Origin: an uncultured Oscillospiraceae bacterium
GTDB lineage: Bacteria > Bacillota > Clostridia > Oscillospirales > Oscillospiraceae
Assembly (NCBI GenBank): GCA_910587255.1
Contig: CAJUKT010000120.1
Location: 1-18,128 of the forward strand
Direction of reading: 5' to 3'
Length of the DNA: 18,128 nt
Shown piece after piece: positions 1-7,280 of the stretch. How positions within the stretch are numbered: the first letter of the stretch is position 1; every line of letters begins with the position of its first letter. Both the position numbers and the translations under genes were made by a program. The notes beneath the pieces are model-generated. The model did not search any database, was not told where the DNA came from, and saw only the letters and a list, made by a program, of their open reading frames with translations.

Positions 1-2683
1 CTGTGCCGGAGGTCCCGGACAGATACTTAATCTGAAAAATGCAGCCCTCCACCGGCTCCCCGGAAATTCGATCATATTTATAGACCACGAGTGCGGACAG
101 GGGGGTATTCTCCACCTGGACGGTCTTGGTCTCGCCAGCGGCCAGATAAAACTCGTAGTCCGCCTGCTTGATGGAGTACCCGGAGGGGGCCTCCAATTCG
201 GAAATTTTGAACCAGCCGGGCTCGGTGTGCTCCAGAATGATTTCGCCCGCCTCGTTGGAGTAGAAGGTGCCCAGGTCGTTGTACTCGCCGGTCTTGGTGT
301 CCCCGGAGGCCCGCCAGATCTGGAATTTGGCATGGGCCACGGGATTCCCCGTGATGGAATCAACCTTCAAAATCTTGAGGGTGGGCTTGACCAGGTTGGT
401 CAGCTCGATGGTGGTGGTGTGGTTGGGTTCCAACTGAACGATGTGGACCGTATCATCATGGACGTAATTGGGGGCGGGAGCCACCTCATAAATTTTGAAC
501 GCTCCGGGCCGGAGCCCCTCCCAAAAGATGGTTCCGTCCGACGCGGTCTGTCGCTGGTCGGTAAAACCGCCGTTCACTTCCTCAATTTTGAAAATAGCGC
601 CCTCAATAACTTCCCCAGTCTGCCCGTTCACCTTCAAAAGCCGGACGCCGGGGCGGGTGCTGTTGACGAAGTCCGCCGTCACGTCCTTGCCCTGCTTGGC
701 GTCGATCCAGACGGTCTTGCGGTTTTCGGTGTCCAGGATCCAGGGGGAGGGCACGGCGGTTTCTTCAATTTCATAGCACCCGCTGGGCATGGAATCCAGC
801 ACCGCTTTGCCGTCCGCCCCGGTGACCACATCGTTCTCATAGGCCACGTTGATGCCCCGGATGTGGAAGGAGGTGTTGGGGATGGGGTCGCCGCTCTCCT
901 GATCGCGCTTGGTGATGGTCAGGGATCGCTTGTGATGGTTGACCTTGGTGACCACGATGGTCTGTTCTCCCTGAATGTCCTCAGCGTCCACATAAACTCC
1001 CACAGGGGAGCGGTCGCAGTCGAAGCCCTCCGGGGCGGATACCTCCCGAAACTCAAAGTATCCCTCGGACACGTTGGATACGGTGATGGTGCCGTCGGCC
1101 TGGGTCTCCTCGGTGCCGATCACCTGCCCGTCCCGCAGGATCACAAAAATAGCGCCAGCCAGGGGGCTGCCGCTCTCATCCACTTTCTTCAGTTGGATCT
1201 TGACCTTGCTGGAATTCTCAAAGACGAGGCTGACGTCATGCTCCCCGTCCCACACGAAGGGCTGTTTCACTTTGGAAACATCGGAACTGAGGCTGAATCC
1301 TTCCGGCGGAGTGATTTCTTCCGCCAAAAAGCTGCCCAAGGGGAGGTTGGAGAAATCCAGGTCCTCCGTGGAGATGTAGCCGCCGTCCTTGGTAATGTAT
1401 TCCCCGAAGAAGCTGCCGCCATCGTCCAGCTTGACGCTGGTGATGCGGATGACCGCGCCGGGGATGCCCACGGTGGGGTTGTCACTGTCCACCTTGCGGA
1501 TGGAACCCTCTCCGCCACCGCCACCGCCGCCGCTGGGCTCGTTGTAAAAGGTGAAGGTGTTGGCCACGGAGCTGTTGGGCAGGACGGTCACGGTCTGGGA
1601 GACGGTCTGGGGCACATAGCCCTCCGGCACGGATTCCTCCGTGATCAGATACTGCCCCGCTGTGAGGTTATCGGCCTCTTTAGTCAAGGTGATAGTGCCA
1701 TCCGCCCCGGTCTGGCGGGTGACGGAGAAGTCGCCGGACCCATCCGCGCTCTCGATTTTGAAGGAAACACCGGCCAGAGGCTTATTGCTGCCCGCCTCCA
1801 GCTTCCTCACCTTGAGCTCAATGGTGTCAATGTCAGTCTGCTTCTCATTCGGCACAGCGATCAACAGGTGCTGCATGGGAGTGCCGGACTGGCCGGTCAG
1901 CTTCCAGGGCTGAGACTTGTCCCACTCGTACATCCACAGATGATAGTCGTGGTAATATTCCGGATGGTTCAGCACCAGGTCTACGCCGGTCTTGATGTAG
2001 TCATAGGCGGAATAGCCGGTCTTGCCGCCGTCCGAGCTGTCAATGATCGAATGGGTGCCGATCTTGCTCCAGTCCTTGATCCAGGAGGACTGGCCGTAGG
2101 TCTCATGGTACAGCCGCATGGCGGCCACAAACTCCTCGGCGGCCTGCTCGATGAAGCCCTCCCGGTTGGAGCTCACATCCAGGATGATGCCGTGTTCGTA
2201 GTACCAGGACATGGCCTGGGCCACCAGGAACCAAATATCGGACCAATACTGATTCCAGTGTTCCAGGCCCACGGCATTTCCCGAATCAGTAAAACTGCCG
2301 TAGGTGTGGGAATAGACGTAGGTGAGCAGCACCTTCAGCGAGGCACTGTTCACCTCGTTCTTAAAGTTCCAGCGCTGTCCGTTGGCCCCCGGCCCCAGGG
2401 TACCCCGCTGGTAGGCGCACAGGGCGCGGGTGGCGCCAAAACCGGGCACATCCACCTGCTCATTGAACACATAGGGCAGGCCCACATTGTTGATGGTGCT
2501 GCTGGCGGCCTTGTAGCGGACGGAGCGTCCGCCGATGGTCATATAGGCGGAGGATTTCTGGGTGATGGAGCTGGGGGCGCTGGACAGGCCCCCGGCGGCA
2601 AAGGCGGACAGGGGCAGGACGCCCATGACGCACACCAGGGCCAGGATCAGGCTCAGGGTGCGGTTGAAAAAGCTGTGTTTCAA
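1..2683 (-). CDS. Large thioester-domain / multi-CnaB (SpaA-type) surface adhesin, C-terminus off the window
   Basis: Secreted cell-wall adhesin or pilin-like protein; about 894 codons are visible and the C-terminus lies beyond base 1. I start it at TTG 2683 because GGAGG sits 8 bases upstream and the next residues form a signal peptide (KHSFFNRTLSLILALVCVMG, then LPLSAFA-A, about residues 1-30). Residues 45-250 look like a TQXA-type thioester domain: Cys89 in RALCAYQRG and Gln156 in VAQAMSW are the expected thioester pair, which in this family can bond covalently to host surface amines. From about residue 285 come six CnaB-like domains and part of a seventh (starts near 285, 393, 490, 584, 677, 764, 860), each with an early Lys (RKVD, KKVD, ILKVD), a late Glu (ITEES, IEETA, YEVAP, SELEAP) and usually a closing Asn, the intramolecular isopeptide triad. 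A seven-Gly linker (about 385-391) follows domain 1. The sorting motif would be off the window. The sortase at 3657-4475 is the likely anchoring enzyme. Confidence 0.92.
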   Translation of the reverse strand, partial: MKHSFFNRTLSLILALVCVMGVLPLSAFAAGGLSSAPSSITQKSSAYMTIGGRSVRYKAASSTINNVGLPYVFNEQVDVPGFGATRALCAYQRGTLGPGANGQRWNFKNEVNSASLKVLLTYVYSHTYGSFTDSGNAVGLEHWNQYWSDIWFLVAQAMSWYYEHGIILDVSSNREGFIEQAAEEFVAAMRLYHETYGQSSWIKDWSKIGTHSIIDSSDGGKTGYSAYDYIKTGVDLVLNHPEYYHDYHLWMYEWDKSQPWKLTGQSGTPMQHLLIAVPNEKQTDIDTIELKVRKLEAGSNKPLAGVSFKIESADGSGDFSVTRQTGADGTITLTKEADNLTAGQYLITEESVPEGYVPQTVSQTVTVLPNSSVANTFTFYNEPSGGGGGGGEGSIRKVDSDNPTVGIPGAVIRITSVKLDDGGSFFGEYITKDGGYISTEDLDFSNLPLGSFLAEEITPPEGFSLSSDVSKVKQPFVWDGEHDVSLVFENSSKVKIQLKKVDESGSPLAGAIFVILRDGQVIGTEETQADGTITVSNVSEGYFEFREVSAPEGFDCDRSPVGVYVDAEDIQGEQTIVVTKVNHHKRSLTITKRDQESGDPIPNTSFHIRGINVAYENDVVTGADGKAVLDSMPSGCYEIEETAVPSPWILDTENRKTVWIDAKQGKDVTADFVNSTRPGVRLLKVNGQTGEVIEGAIFKIEEVNGGFTDQRQTASDGTIFWEGLRPGAFKIYEVAPAPNYVHDDTVHIVQLEPNHTTTIELTNLVKPTLKILKVDSITGNPVAHAKFQIWRASGDTKTGEYNDLGTFYSNEAGEIILEHTEPGWFKISELEAPSGYSIKQADYEFYLAAGETKTVQVENTPLSALVVYKYDRISGEPVEGCIFQIKYLSGTSGT

Positions 2684-2700
2684 GATATCTTCCTCCAATC

Positions 2701-2738
2701 AAAAAGCGGGGCCGGACTGTTTTCGCAGTCCGGCCCCG
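2701..2738 (-). terminator. Intrinsic terminator or attenuator just upstream of the adhesin
   Basis: There is a perfect 13-bp stem (2707-2719 with 2726-2738, 6-base loop). On the minus strand it is followed by CTTTTT at 2706-2701. It lies after the secreted peptidase-like gene and only about 18 bases before the adhesin start codon, with the adhesin ribosome site directly downstream. It therefore either ends the upstream transcript or acts as an attenuator for adhesin expression. The stem and run are clear; the regulatory role is inferred. Confidence 0.75.
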
Positions 2739-2751
2739 TTTCGATGGAGGA

Positions 2752-2772
2752 GACTGCTTTCGCAGTCCGGCC
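2752..2772. repeat. Partial duplicate of the terminator arm
   Basis: The 15 bases TTTCGCAGTCCGGCC at 2721-2735 recur at 2758-2772, together with a small hairpin (GACTGC 2752-2757 with GCAGTC 2762-2767). The copy could pair with the same partner arm as the terminator stem, giving two alternative foldings of the RNA between the peptidase-like gene and the adhesin. Confidence 0.6.
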
Positions 2773-2792
2773 AGTTTGTTTTTATGAAGTTG

Positions 2793-3518
2793 TCAGTCGG
2801 GATAGCGGGTATTGAGCGTATAGCCTGGTTGTTGCTCTAACCACCACCGGGGGTATTGCCCGCCCCACAGAGCACGATTGTTTCCACCACTTTCAGTTAC
2901 TTTAACATACTCGTCTGTTTTTTCCACCACTACGATAGCGTGGCCGGATTGTTCGTTTCGGTAATCCAGCACATCGCCCACCCGGATGTCCTCCCATTTA
3001 GGATTGAGGATCAGTTTCCATGGCAGGTTTCCGAACGCGGCGTCGGAACACAGCATGGCCCAGCCCGCGCAGTGGTCGCAGTTGCTGAACGGGCGCTCGA
3101 GGCCGGTGTTGGGGCGGTACGGTGTGGGATACGTCGCGCCGTGGGGGTAGGTCTCCTTCAGCGCCAGGATAGCGGCCCGCACATTTTCTTCCGTGAGGGC
3201 CGAGGGGGAGGGCGTGGTCTGTGCAGGTGGTGTCACCTCCTCAACGTAGGGGGCATTGGGATCGATGTGGACGGTATTGGTGGCGCCGTCATAGGTCACG
3301 CCGAAGTCAACGATCCTTCCGATGTCCCGGAGCTTCACGAAATTGTTGCCATGTATCTCATATGCTTCAAATTGGACCTGCTGGCCGTGGACATAGAACG
3401 TCTGGCTGGTGGGCCGGGCGGTGCTCACCGCCTCCGCCGCCTGGGCGGCGGGGCCGCTGAAGGCGAGGCCCGCCAGGATGCCGATCCCCAAAAATACCGC
3501 TTCTCTCATTCTGCGCAT
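2793..3518 (-). CDS. Secreted stalk-domain protein with a C-terminal cysteine-peptidase/CHAP-like domain
   Basis: 241 residues. The start is ATG 3518, with AAGGAGG 7 bases upstream. Residues 1-28 form a signal peptide (FLGIGILAGLAFSGPAAQAA). Residues 40-90 (FYVHGQQVQFEAYEI, NNFVKLRDIGRIV, YDGATNTVHI) match the copper-amine-oxidase N-terminal-like 'stalk' domain common in Firmicutes exoproteins. Residues 110-241 look like a small papain/CHAP/NlpC-type fold: Cys150 in DHCAGWAML and His193 in SGHAIVVVE are spaced and set like a catalytic Cys/His pair, with a GGNN turn at 211-214. Similar stalk plus Cys/His proteins occur in Oscillospiraceae and are usually unnamed. Lying between sortase and adhesin, it may trim cell wall or process the adhesin, but no substrate can be read from the sequence. 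A non-catalytic wall-binding role is the alternative. Confidence 0.8.
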   Translation of the reverse strand: MRRMREAVFLGIGILAGLAFSGPAAQAAEAVSTARPTSQTFYVHGQQVQFEAYEIHGNNFVKLRDIGRIVDFGVTYDGATNTVHIDPNAPYVEEVTPPAQTTPSPSALTEENVRAAILALKETYPHGATYPTPYRPNTGLERPFSNCDHCAGWAMLCSDAAFGNLPWKLILNPKWEDIRVGDVLDYRNEQSGHAIVVVEKTDEYVKVTESGGNNRALWGGQYPRWWLEQQPGYTLNTRYPD

Positions 3519-3532
3519 GGTTCTTCCTCCTT

Positions 3533-3545
3533 ACCAAAGTTTGGT
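3533..3545. promoter_or_regulatory. 13-base palindrome next to the ribosome site
   Basis: The sequence accaaa-g-tttggt is a perfect inverted repeat with one central base. It sits directly upstream of the ribosome site of the secreted peptidase-like gene and downstream of a possible promoter. It could be an operator or a small RNA hairpin. No matching regulator is identifiable. Confidence 0.35.
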
Positions 3546-3556
3546 GTATCCGCTGA

Positions 3557-3589
3557 TACTACAATACCAAAACCTGGGCGGGAAGTCGA
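3557..3589 (-). promoter_or_regulatory. Possible promoter of the secreted peptidase-like gene
   Basis: On the minus strand a -35-like TCGACT (3589-3584) is separated by 17 bases from a -10-like TATTGT (3566-3561), about 43 bases before the start codon. The match is imperfect. The -10 overlaps a 12-base motif (3557-3568) that recurs at 11980-11991. The gap between the sortase stop and this gene (138 bases) is the only non-overlapping junction nearby, which suits a new transcription start. Confidence 0.35.
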
Positions 3590-3656
3590 GAACAACTAAT
3601 GCGCTTCATAGAGAAAAACAGAGGGGGAAACGAAGCATATTGCACAGCGGCGGCGC

Positions 3657-4475
3657 TCAGACCTCCCGGGCGGTGACACACCAGCGGTAGGCGGGCTGGT
3701 CGTTGACACACGTATACAGCGTCACCATGTTGACGCTGGTGGGTTCCAGGCCGCTGACATCGTTGACGGACACCTTGGCCACCCCGGTGACGGCATAGGT
3801 ACGGGTACCCAGCCTGGTGGTGAAGGTGACGGTGTCGCCGGGGCGCAAGGTGTGGATCTTGCCGAAATCGTTGCGCACCCCCCGGTTGTGCCCGGCGAGG
3901 GGCACGTTGCCAGCCCAGATGCTGGTGCCCTCAAAGTGGCCCGCACCCTTGAGGAGCGGGGCGCTCCCCGTGCCCTCGAACACCTTGACGGTGAGGCCGA
4001 TGGAGGGGATCTTCAGCGTCCCCAGGCTGCCGTCGCTGTAGGTGAGCTCGCTGGTCACCTCGGTGAACCCCGGCGTTGTGGAGGGGGAGGTGCTGGTGTC
4101 GGTGATGGGATAGCCGCCCGTGGCGCCGGTGCTGCCGGAGGCGGGCGGCGTGACCACGGCCACATTCCCGTTCACCTGCCCGGCCCCCGCCATCTGGGAG
4201 GGGACCAGGTTGGGCGTCAGGTACTCCCCGGTGTTCAGCATATAGCTGGTGGGCGTCCCGAACCCGGGCGGGATCAGGGCGGCGTTTTTGGACACGTCCT
4301 CGTTCTTCATAGCCCCGCCGTCGGCGGTGACCACCGGCTCAAAAGAAGTCGGTTTCCCATACTCGGGGTCGCCGGGGGCGGCTATGTCATAGGACAGGGC
4401 GCTGGCCGGGAGCGCCAGCGCGCACATGGTACACAGGCACAGCATGGTGGAAAGCAGGGTTTTCAGTTTTTTCAT
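3657..4475 (-). CDS. Class D-type sortase
   Basis: Extracellular transpeptidase that would cleave a sorting motif and attach surface proteins to the wall or to each other. 272 residues. The start is ATG 4475, with GAGGAGGA upstream and an ATGA overlap with the stop of the preceding surface-protein gene. Residues 1-27 form a signal peptide (LLSTMLCLCTMCALALPASA). A low-complexity Ser/Thr/Gly/Pro linker covers about 100-136. The catalytic beta-barrel is 145-272: His196 in PLAGHNRG, Cys256 in VTLYTC and Arg264 in YRWCV are the sortase triad. TLYTC and the C-terminal position of the domain fit class D/E-like sortases. The N-terminal hydrophobic segment ends in Ala-Ser-Ala, so the enzyme may be released or only loosely anchored. 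Its likely substrate is the CnaB adhesin downstream. The linker is unusually long for a housekeeping enzyme, in keeping with a dedicated one. Confidence 0.93.
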   Translation of the reverse strand: MKKLKTLLSTMLCLCTMCALALPASALSYDIAAPGDPEYGKPTSFEPVVTADGGAMKNEDVSKNAALIPPGFGTPTSYMLNTGEYLTPNLVPSQMAGAGQVNGNVAVVTPPASGSTGATGGYPITDTSTSPSTTPGFTEVTSELTYSDGSLGTLKIPSIGLTVKVFEGTGSAPLLKGAGHFEGTSIWAGNVPLAGHNRGVRNDFGKIHTLRPGDTVTFTTRLGTRTYAVTGVAKVSVNDVSGLEPTSVNMVTLYTCVNDQPAYRWCVTAREV

Positions 4476-5400
4476 TGGCTGTCCTCCTCGGTTTCATAGC
4501 CGCCCTCGCGGCGCTTCTTGATGAACAGGGCCGCGCCGGTGCCGCCGCCGATGGCCGCGACCACGCCCAAGGGCGCCAGCACATAGCCCCAATGGAACTG
4601 AACGGGGGCGGGCTCCTGCACGTCGGCGGTGGGCTCAGCGTAGGATCGGGCTCCACAGGTACCAGGGGCACACCCTCGAAAATGGCCACATAGCGCACCT
4701 TGTTCAGCGCGATGCGGCTGACCGTGCCGCTGTAGTCGGCGGTGACCACATAGCCCTTCACATAGGAGCTGGTGGCGCTGCCGGTGTAGGTGGCGATGGC
4801 GGTATAGCGGTCGCCCACGGCGTAGCCGTCCTCGTTGGCGGTATTGTCCGTCCGCCAGTCGATGGAGGCCAGCTCCAGCGTCCTGCCGTTGTCGGTGATC
4901 TCCTTGGGGATGTAGGAGGTGTCCTGCCCAGTCAGGTTGGGATAGCTGCGGGTGGCGGACACCTGCCGGGTGGAGCTGCCATAGCCCGCCACATTCACCT
5001 GGACGGTGTCCAGCTTCAGCGACAGGGTGCCCGTCAGCCCATCCTCGGTGGTGAACTCCCGCTGGGCGGGGAGCAGGGCCAGCACGGATTCCATGTCTTT
5101 GGACTTGCTGTCCAGGGTCACCGTCTCGGTGTGGAACCGCTCCTCCCGCTCCGGGGCCTCCTGCTTCAGCAGATCGGTGAGGGTGTAATGGAACCCCTCC
5201 TGCTGGAAGTCGGAGCGGGAGATGCCCGCGGGATCCTCCTCGGGGCCCAGGTCGTACACCTTGCGGATCTGGGCGCCGTCCTCACTCCGGGTGACGGAGG
5301 TCGGATAGCAGGGGCTGGGCGGGGCTGCCGCAAACGCGGCGGGGGCCAGCAAGGCGGTGAGGGCCAGCGCCAGCAGGGTGGGGATGATCTTACGTTTCAT
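4472..5400 (-). pseudogene. Membrane-anchored surface protein of the sortase cluster, interrupted by a one-base frameshift
   Basis: The start is ATG 5400 (GAGGA 8 bases upstream, ATGA overlap with the preceding gene). Residues 1-25 form a signal peptide (LLALALTALLAPAAFA), followed by an extracellular region of about 220 residues with no family I recognise. Near 4643-4650 the frame breaks. The unbroken frame gives an odd Pro/Arg-rich tail running to 4387, inside the sortase gene. Shifting by one base restores a sensible end: EPTADVQEPAPVQ, then a membrane helix (WGYVLAPLGVVAAIGG, GTGAALFI), KKRREGG, and a stop at 4472 whose TGA overlaps the sortase ATG. Adding one base after GATCC (giving GATCCCTAC) repairs it. 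This is either a true mutation or a homopolymer sequencing error. There is no LPXTG, so it is held by the helix; a helper or receptor for adhesin assembly is a guess from position. Confidence 0.78.
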
Positions 5401-6044
5401 TTCAAATTCCTCGTTTCCTTTTTATTTTGGTCAAGCCGCTCCTGGGAGCGGCGCGCCAACAGGTGAAATTCCCACGGGCTCACTTGCAGGGACTTGTAAT
5501 TGCCCCGCCCATACATGCCGTGGGCGCTGATGTGGGTGACCAGGGGATATTGGGCGGCATCCTGACTGGCGCGGAAGCGCCGCTTAAATTCTGCGGCGGA
5601 CAGCCTGCCCGCTCCTGCCACATAAAGCCACTGTGCGGCGGTGTTGAGGTCGCCGGGCTCATCGGGCCACAGGTACCGATCCCGCAGGGCGCGGGGAAGC
5701 TTGTCCCGGTCCGGGGCGGGGATGATGCAGTGCCGGTACAGGCAGTACCGAATATGCAGCCGGGAGGCCAGATCCCGCGCCATCTCCATGACCTGGGGGT
5801 CGGACTTCCATAGGGGGAATTCCAGAAACCGCAGCGTCATCACGTCCTCGCCCTCCCGGTCATTGGGGAACAGCGGCAGACACTGCACCAGGTCGATGGA
5901 GTCTGTGCCCCTCTGGAGGCCCAGGGCCTTTTGGTTGGCGGCGGGCAGGGTTCTGTAAGCCCGGATGGCATCGGGCAGGGACCGAAAATGATGGATGTCC
6001 AGCGTTCCCTTCCACAGATTATCCACCACGTAGAATTGCAACAT
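5397..6044 (-). CDS. Conserved mobile-element protein of unknown function
   Basis: About 215 residues, soluble, with no signal peptide or membrane segment. I place the start at ATG 6044 because GAGGTGAT lies about 5 bases before it; GTG 6053 and ATG 6050 are in-frame alternatives that overlap the upstream stop. The N-terminal part (FYVVDNLWKGTLDIHHF, LPDAIRAYRTLP) reads like the short beta/alpha modules seen in polyvalent ICE proteins that begin with a lookup of 'x-L-x-D-AI-x-Y', but I cannot assign a named family. The C-terminal half is basic and aromatic (RDRYLWPDEPG, RRFRASQDA, MYGRGNYKSLQ) and ends in a Lys/Arg-rich tail (RRSQERLDQNKKETRNLK), so nucleic-acid contact is possible. It overlaps the next gene by ATGA and so is translationally coupled to the surface-protein gene. 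Confidence 0.75.
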   Translation of the reverse strand: MLQFYVVDNLWKGTLDIHHFRSLPDAIRAYRTLPAANQKALGLQRGTDSIDLVQCLPLFPNDREGEDVMTLRFLEFPLWKSDPQVMEMARDLASRLHIRYCLYRHCIIPAPDRDKLPRALRDRYLWPDEPGDLNTAAQWLYVAGAGRLSAAEFKRRFRASQDAAQYPLVTHISAHGMYGRGNYKSLQVSPWEFHLLARRSQERLDQNKKETRNLK

Positions 6045-6049
6045 GGCCA

Positions 6050-6793
6050 TCACCTCAGTTCCATGCCGCCCTGGGCGGGGCTGTCCGTCCGTTCCTGGCT
6101 GTGATCAGCCTGTTTCTGGGTGGTGCCGCGCAGCTCCGCCAGCTTCTCCGCCGCCCAGTCCGGCAGATGCTGTTCATCCAGCACACCCATAAAGTCGGTG
6201 CGGTTCCACCTGACCTTCTCACCGTCACCCAGACAGGTGGCGTACACCGCCCGCCCGCTGGCGGTGGGGGAGCAGCCAAAGCCCATTTCACCAAGCCACA
6301 GCTGATTTTGGGCGGACCAGCACTCGTCTTTCAGCCGGTTCGGGCGCAGGACCAGCACCTTTCCGGTGTAGTCTTGGTCCGCGCAGCCGCAGTGCTCGGG
6401 GCCGAACATCCCCAGCGCCTGGTATTCGGCGTGGACCTGCTGGACAAACTGGGCCAGCAGGGTGCTGTCCGCCCGGATTTTGAACTCGCCGTTGGTTTTA
6501 TCGGGCGGGACACAGGCCGTCCGCGCCCAGTGGAGGGCGTCCGGGTCGAACTCCTGGGTGCTGGCGCCGCACAGGGTATTGGACAGCACGAACTGCACCC
6601 GGAGGACCCCCCACTGCTTTAGGGCAAATTGGGCGGTGTCCGGCTCCAGCTGGCCCTGCCGCGCGTGGGTGTCGATGAGGCCGCTGAGGTTTCTGGCGCA
6701 GGAAATATTGGCCCGGTGGCTTTCCCTCCATCGCTCCAGCTCGCCCTCCCGCTTGGCTTCCTCCCGGGAATAGGGGTACAGCGCCTCAGCCAT
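6050..6793 (-). CDS. DUF3849-domain protein with a Gly-Gly-Met tail
   Basis: About 247 residues. I start at ATG 6793 (MAEALYPYSREEA), with GAGGTGG 6 bases upstream and an 8-base overlap with the preceding gene; an in-frame ATG at 6811 lacks a comparable site. Residues 5-95 (YPYSREEAKREGELERWRES, HRANISCARNL, VQFVLSNTL) match DUF3849, found almost only on Clostridia conjugative elements. A second module, about 130-225 (CWSAQNQLWLGEMGFGCSP, SGRAVYATCLGDGEKVRW, DFMGVLDEQHLPDWAAEKL), is a familiar partner of DUF3849 in ICE proteins, but I have no name for it. The protein ends PAQGGMELR, the tail shared with several neighbours. Function is unknown. Presence in an anti-restriction bank suggests a role in establishment in a new host, but that is inference. 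Confidence 0.85.
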   Translation of the reverse strand: MAEALYPYSREEAKREGELERWRESHRANISCARNLSGLIDTHARQGQLEPDTAQFALKQWGVLRVQFVLSNTLCGASTQEFDPDALHWARTACVPPDKTNGEFKIRADSTLLAQFVQQVHAEYQALGMFGPEHCGCADQDYTGKVLVLRPNRLKDECWSAQNQLWLGEMGFGCSPTASGRAVYATCLGDGEKVRWNRTDFMGVLDEQHLPDWAAEKLAELRGTTQKQADHSQERTDSPAQGGMELR

Positions 6794-7280
6794 GATGGAC
6801 CACCTCGCCATCCAGCATCATCAGCTCATCCAGGCTGCCCGCGCACGCCCCTATGTCCTCCAGCATCCGCCGCACCGCCGGGGGCACGTCGGTGATATCG
6901 TGCCGCTGCCCGCCGTCAGTGACGTGGGCCACGCCGTCGCGCACCTCCACATGGAGCTTGTGCCCCTCCGGAATGCCCATCTCTGCCCGTATATCCTCGG
7001 ACAGCTCCGCCTCCGGCCCATACACCCCCTCATAGGGACACCCGTCCGGGCAGCCCTCGCAGGGGCCGCAGGCGTCCTTCAGCTTGCCCAAAAACTCCGC
7101 CGCGAGGCAGGTCAGGGCGTCGATGGCGCGGACCGTTTGCAGCGCGGTCATGCTCGCGGGCGCCGCCACCAGCAAGTCCTTCTCCACCCGGCAGCTCAAT
7201 GCCTCACCGGGGTCGAAGCCGCAGATATCCACGACCTCGCCGGGGAGCGTAAACTCCTTCTGCCGCTTATGATCCTTCAT
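6786..7280 (-). CDS. Cys-cluster protein with AbrB-like flanks
   Basis: 164 residues. The start is ATG 7280 with GAGGAGGA upstream, overlapping the methylase gene by 14 bases. The N-terminus (FTLPGEVVDICGFDPGEALS, then CRVEKDLLV) and a later segment (IRAEMGIPEGHKLHVEVRDG, then VAHV, about 97-120) resemble the swapped-hairpin half-sites of SpoVT/AbrB or MazE DNA-binding proteins. Between them lies Cys71-x2-Cys74-x2-Cys77-x3-Cys81-Pro, which has exactly the spacing of a ferredoxin [4Fe-4S] motif but could equally bind zinc. Overall the protein is acidic. A possible reading is a metal-binding transcriptional regulator, perhaps an autoregulator of this operon; I am not certain of the fold. Confidence 0.72.
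   Translation of the reverse strand: MKDHKRQKEFTLPGEVVDICGFDPGEALSCRVEKDLLVAAPASMTALQTVRAIDALTCLAAEFLGKLKDACGPCEGCPDGCPYEGVYGPEAELSEDIRAEMGIPEGHKLHVEVRDGVAHVTDGGQRHDITDVPPAVRRMLEDIGACAGSLDELMMLDGEVVHHG

Noticed and set aside
227..2815. 862-codon plus-strand open frame
   Set aside because: It is the antisense shadow of the adhesin. Its product is Gly/Val/Leu/His-rich low-complexity sequence without domains, while the minus strand has a signal peptide, ribosome site and CnaB domains. Long antisense frames are common at this GC content.
4387..4471. Out-of-frame tail of the surface protein overlapping the sortase
   Set aside because: The sequence is unlike a protein end and results from the frameshift; the restored frame stops at 4472 with a membrane anchor.
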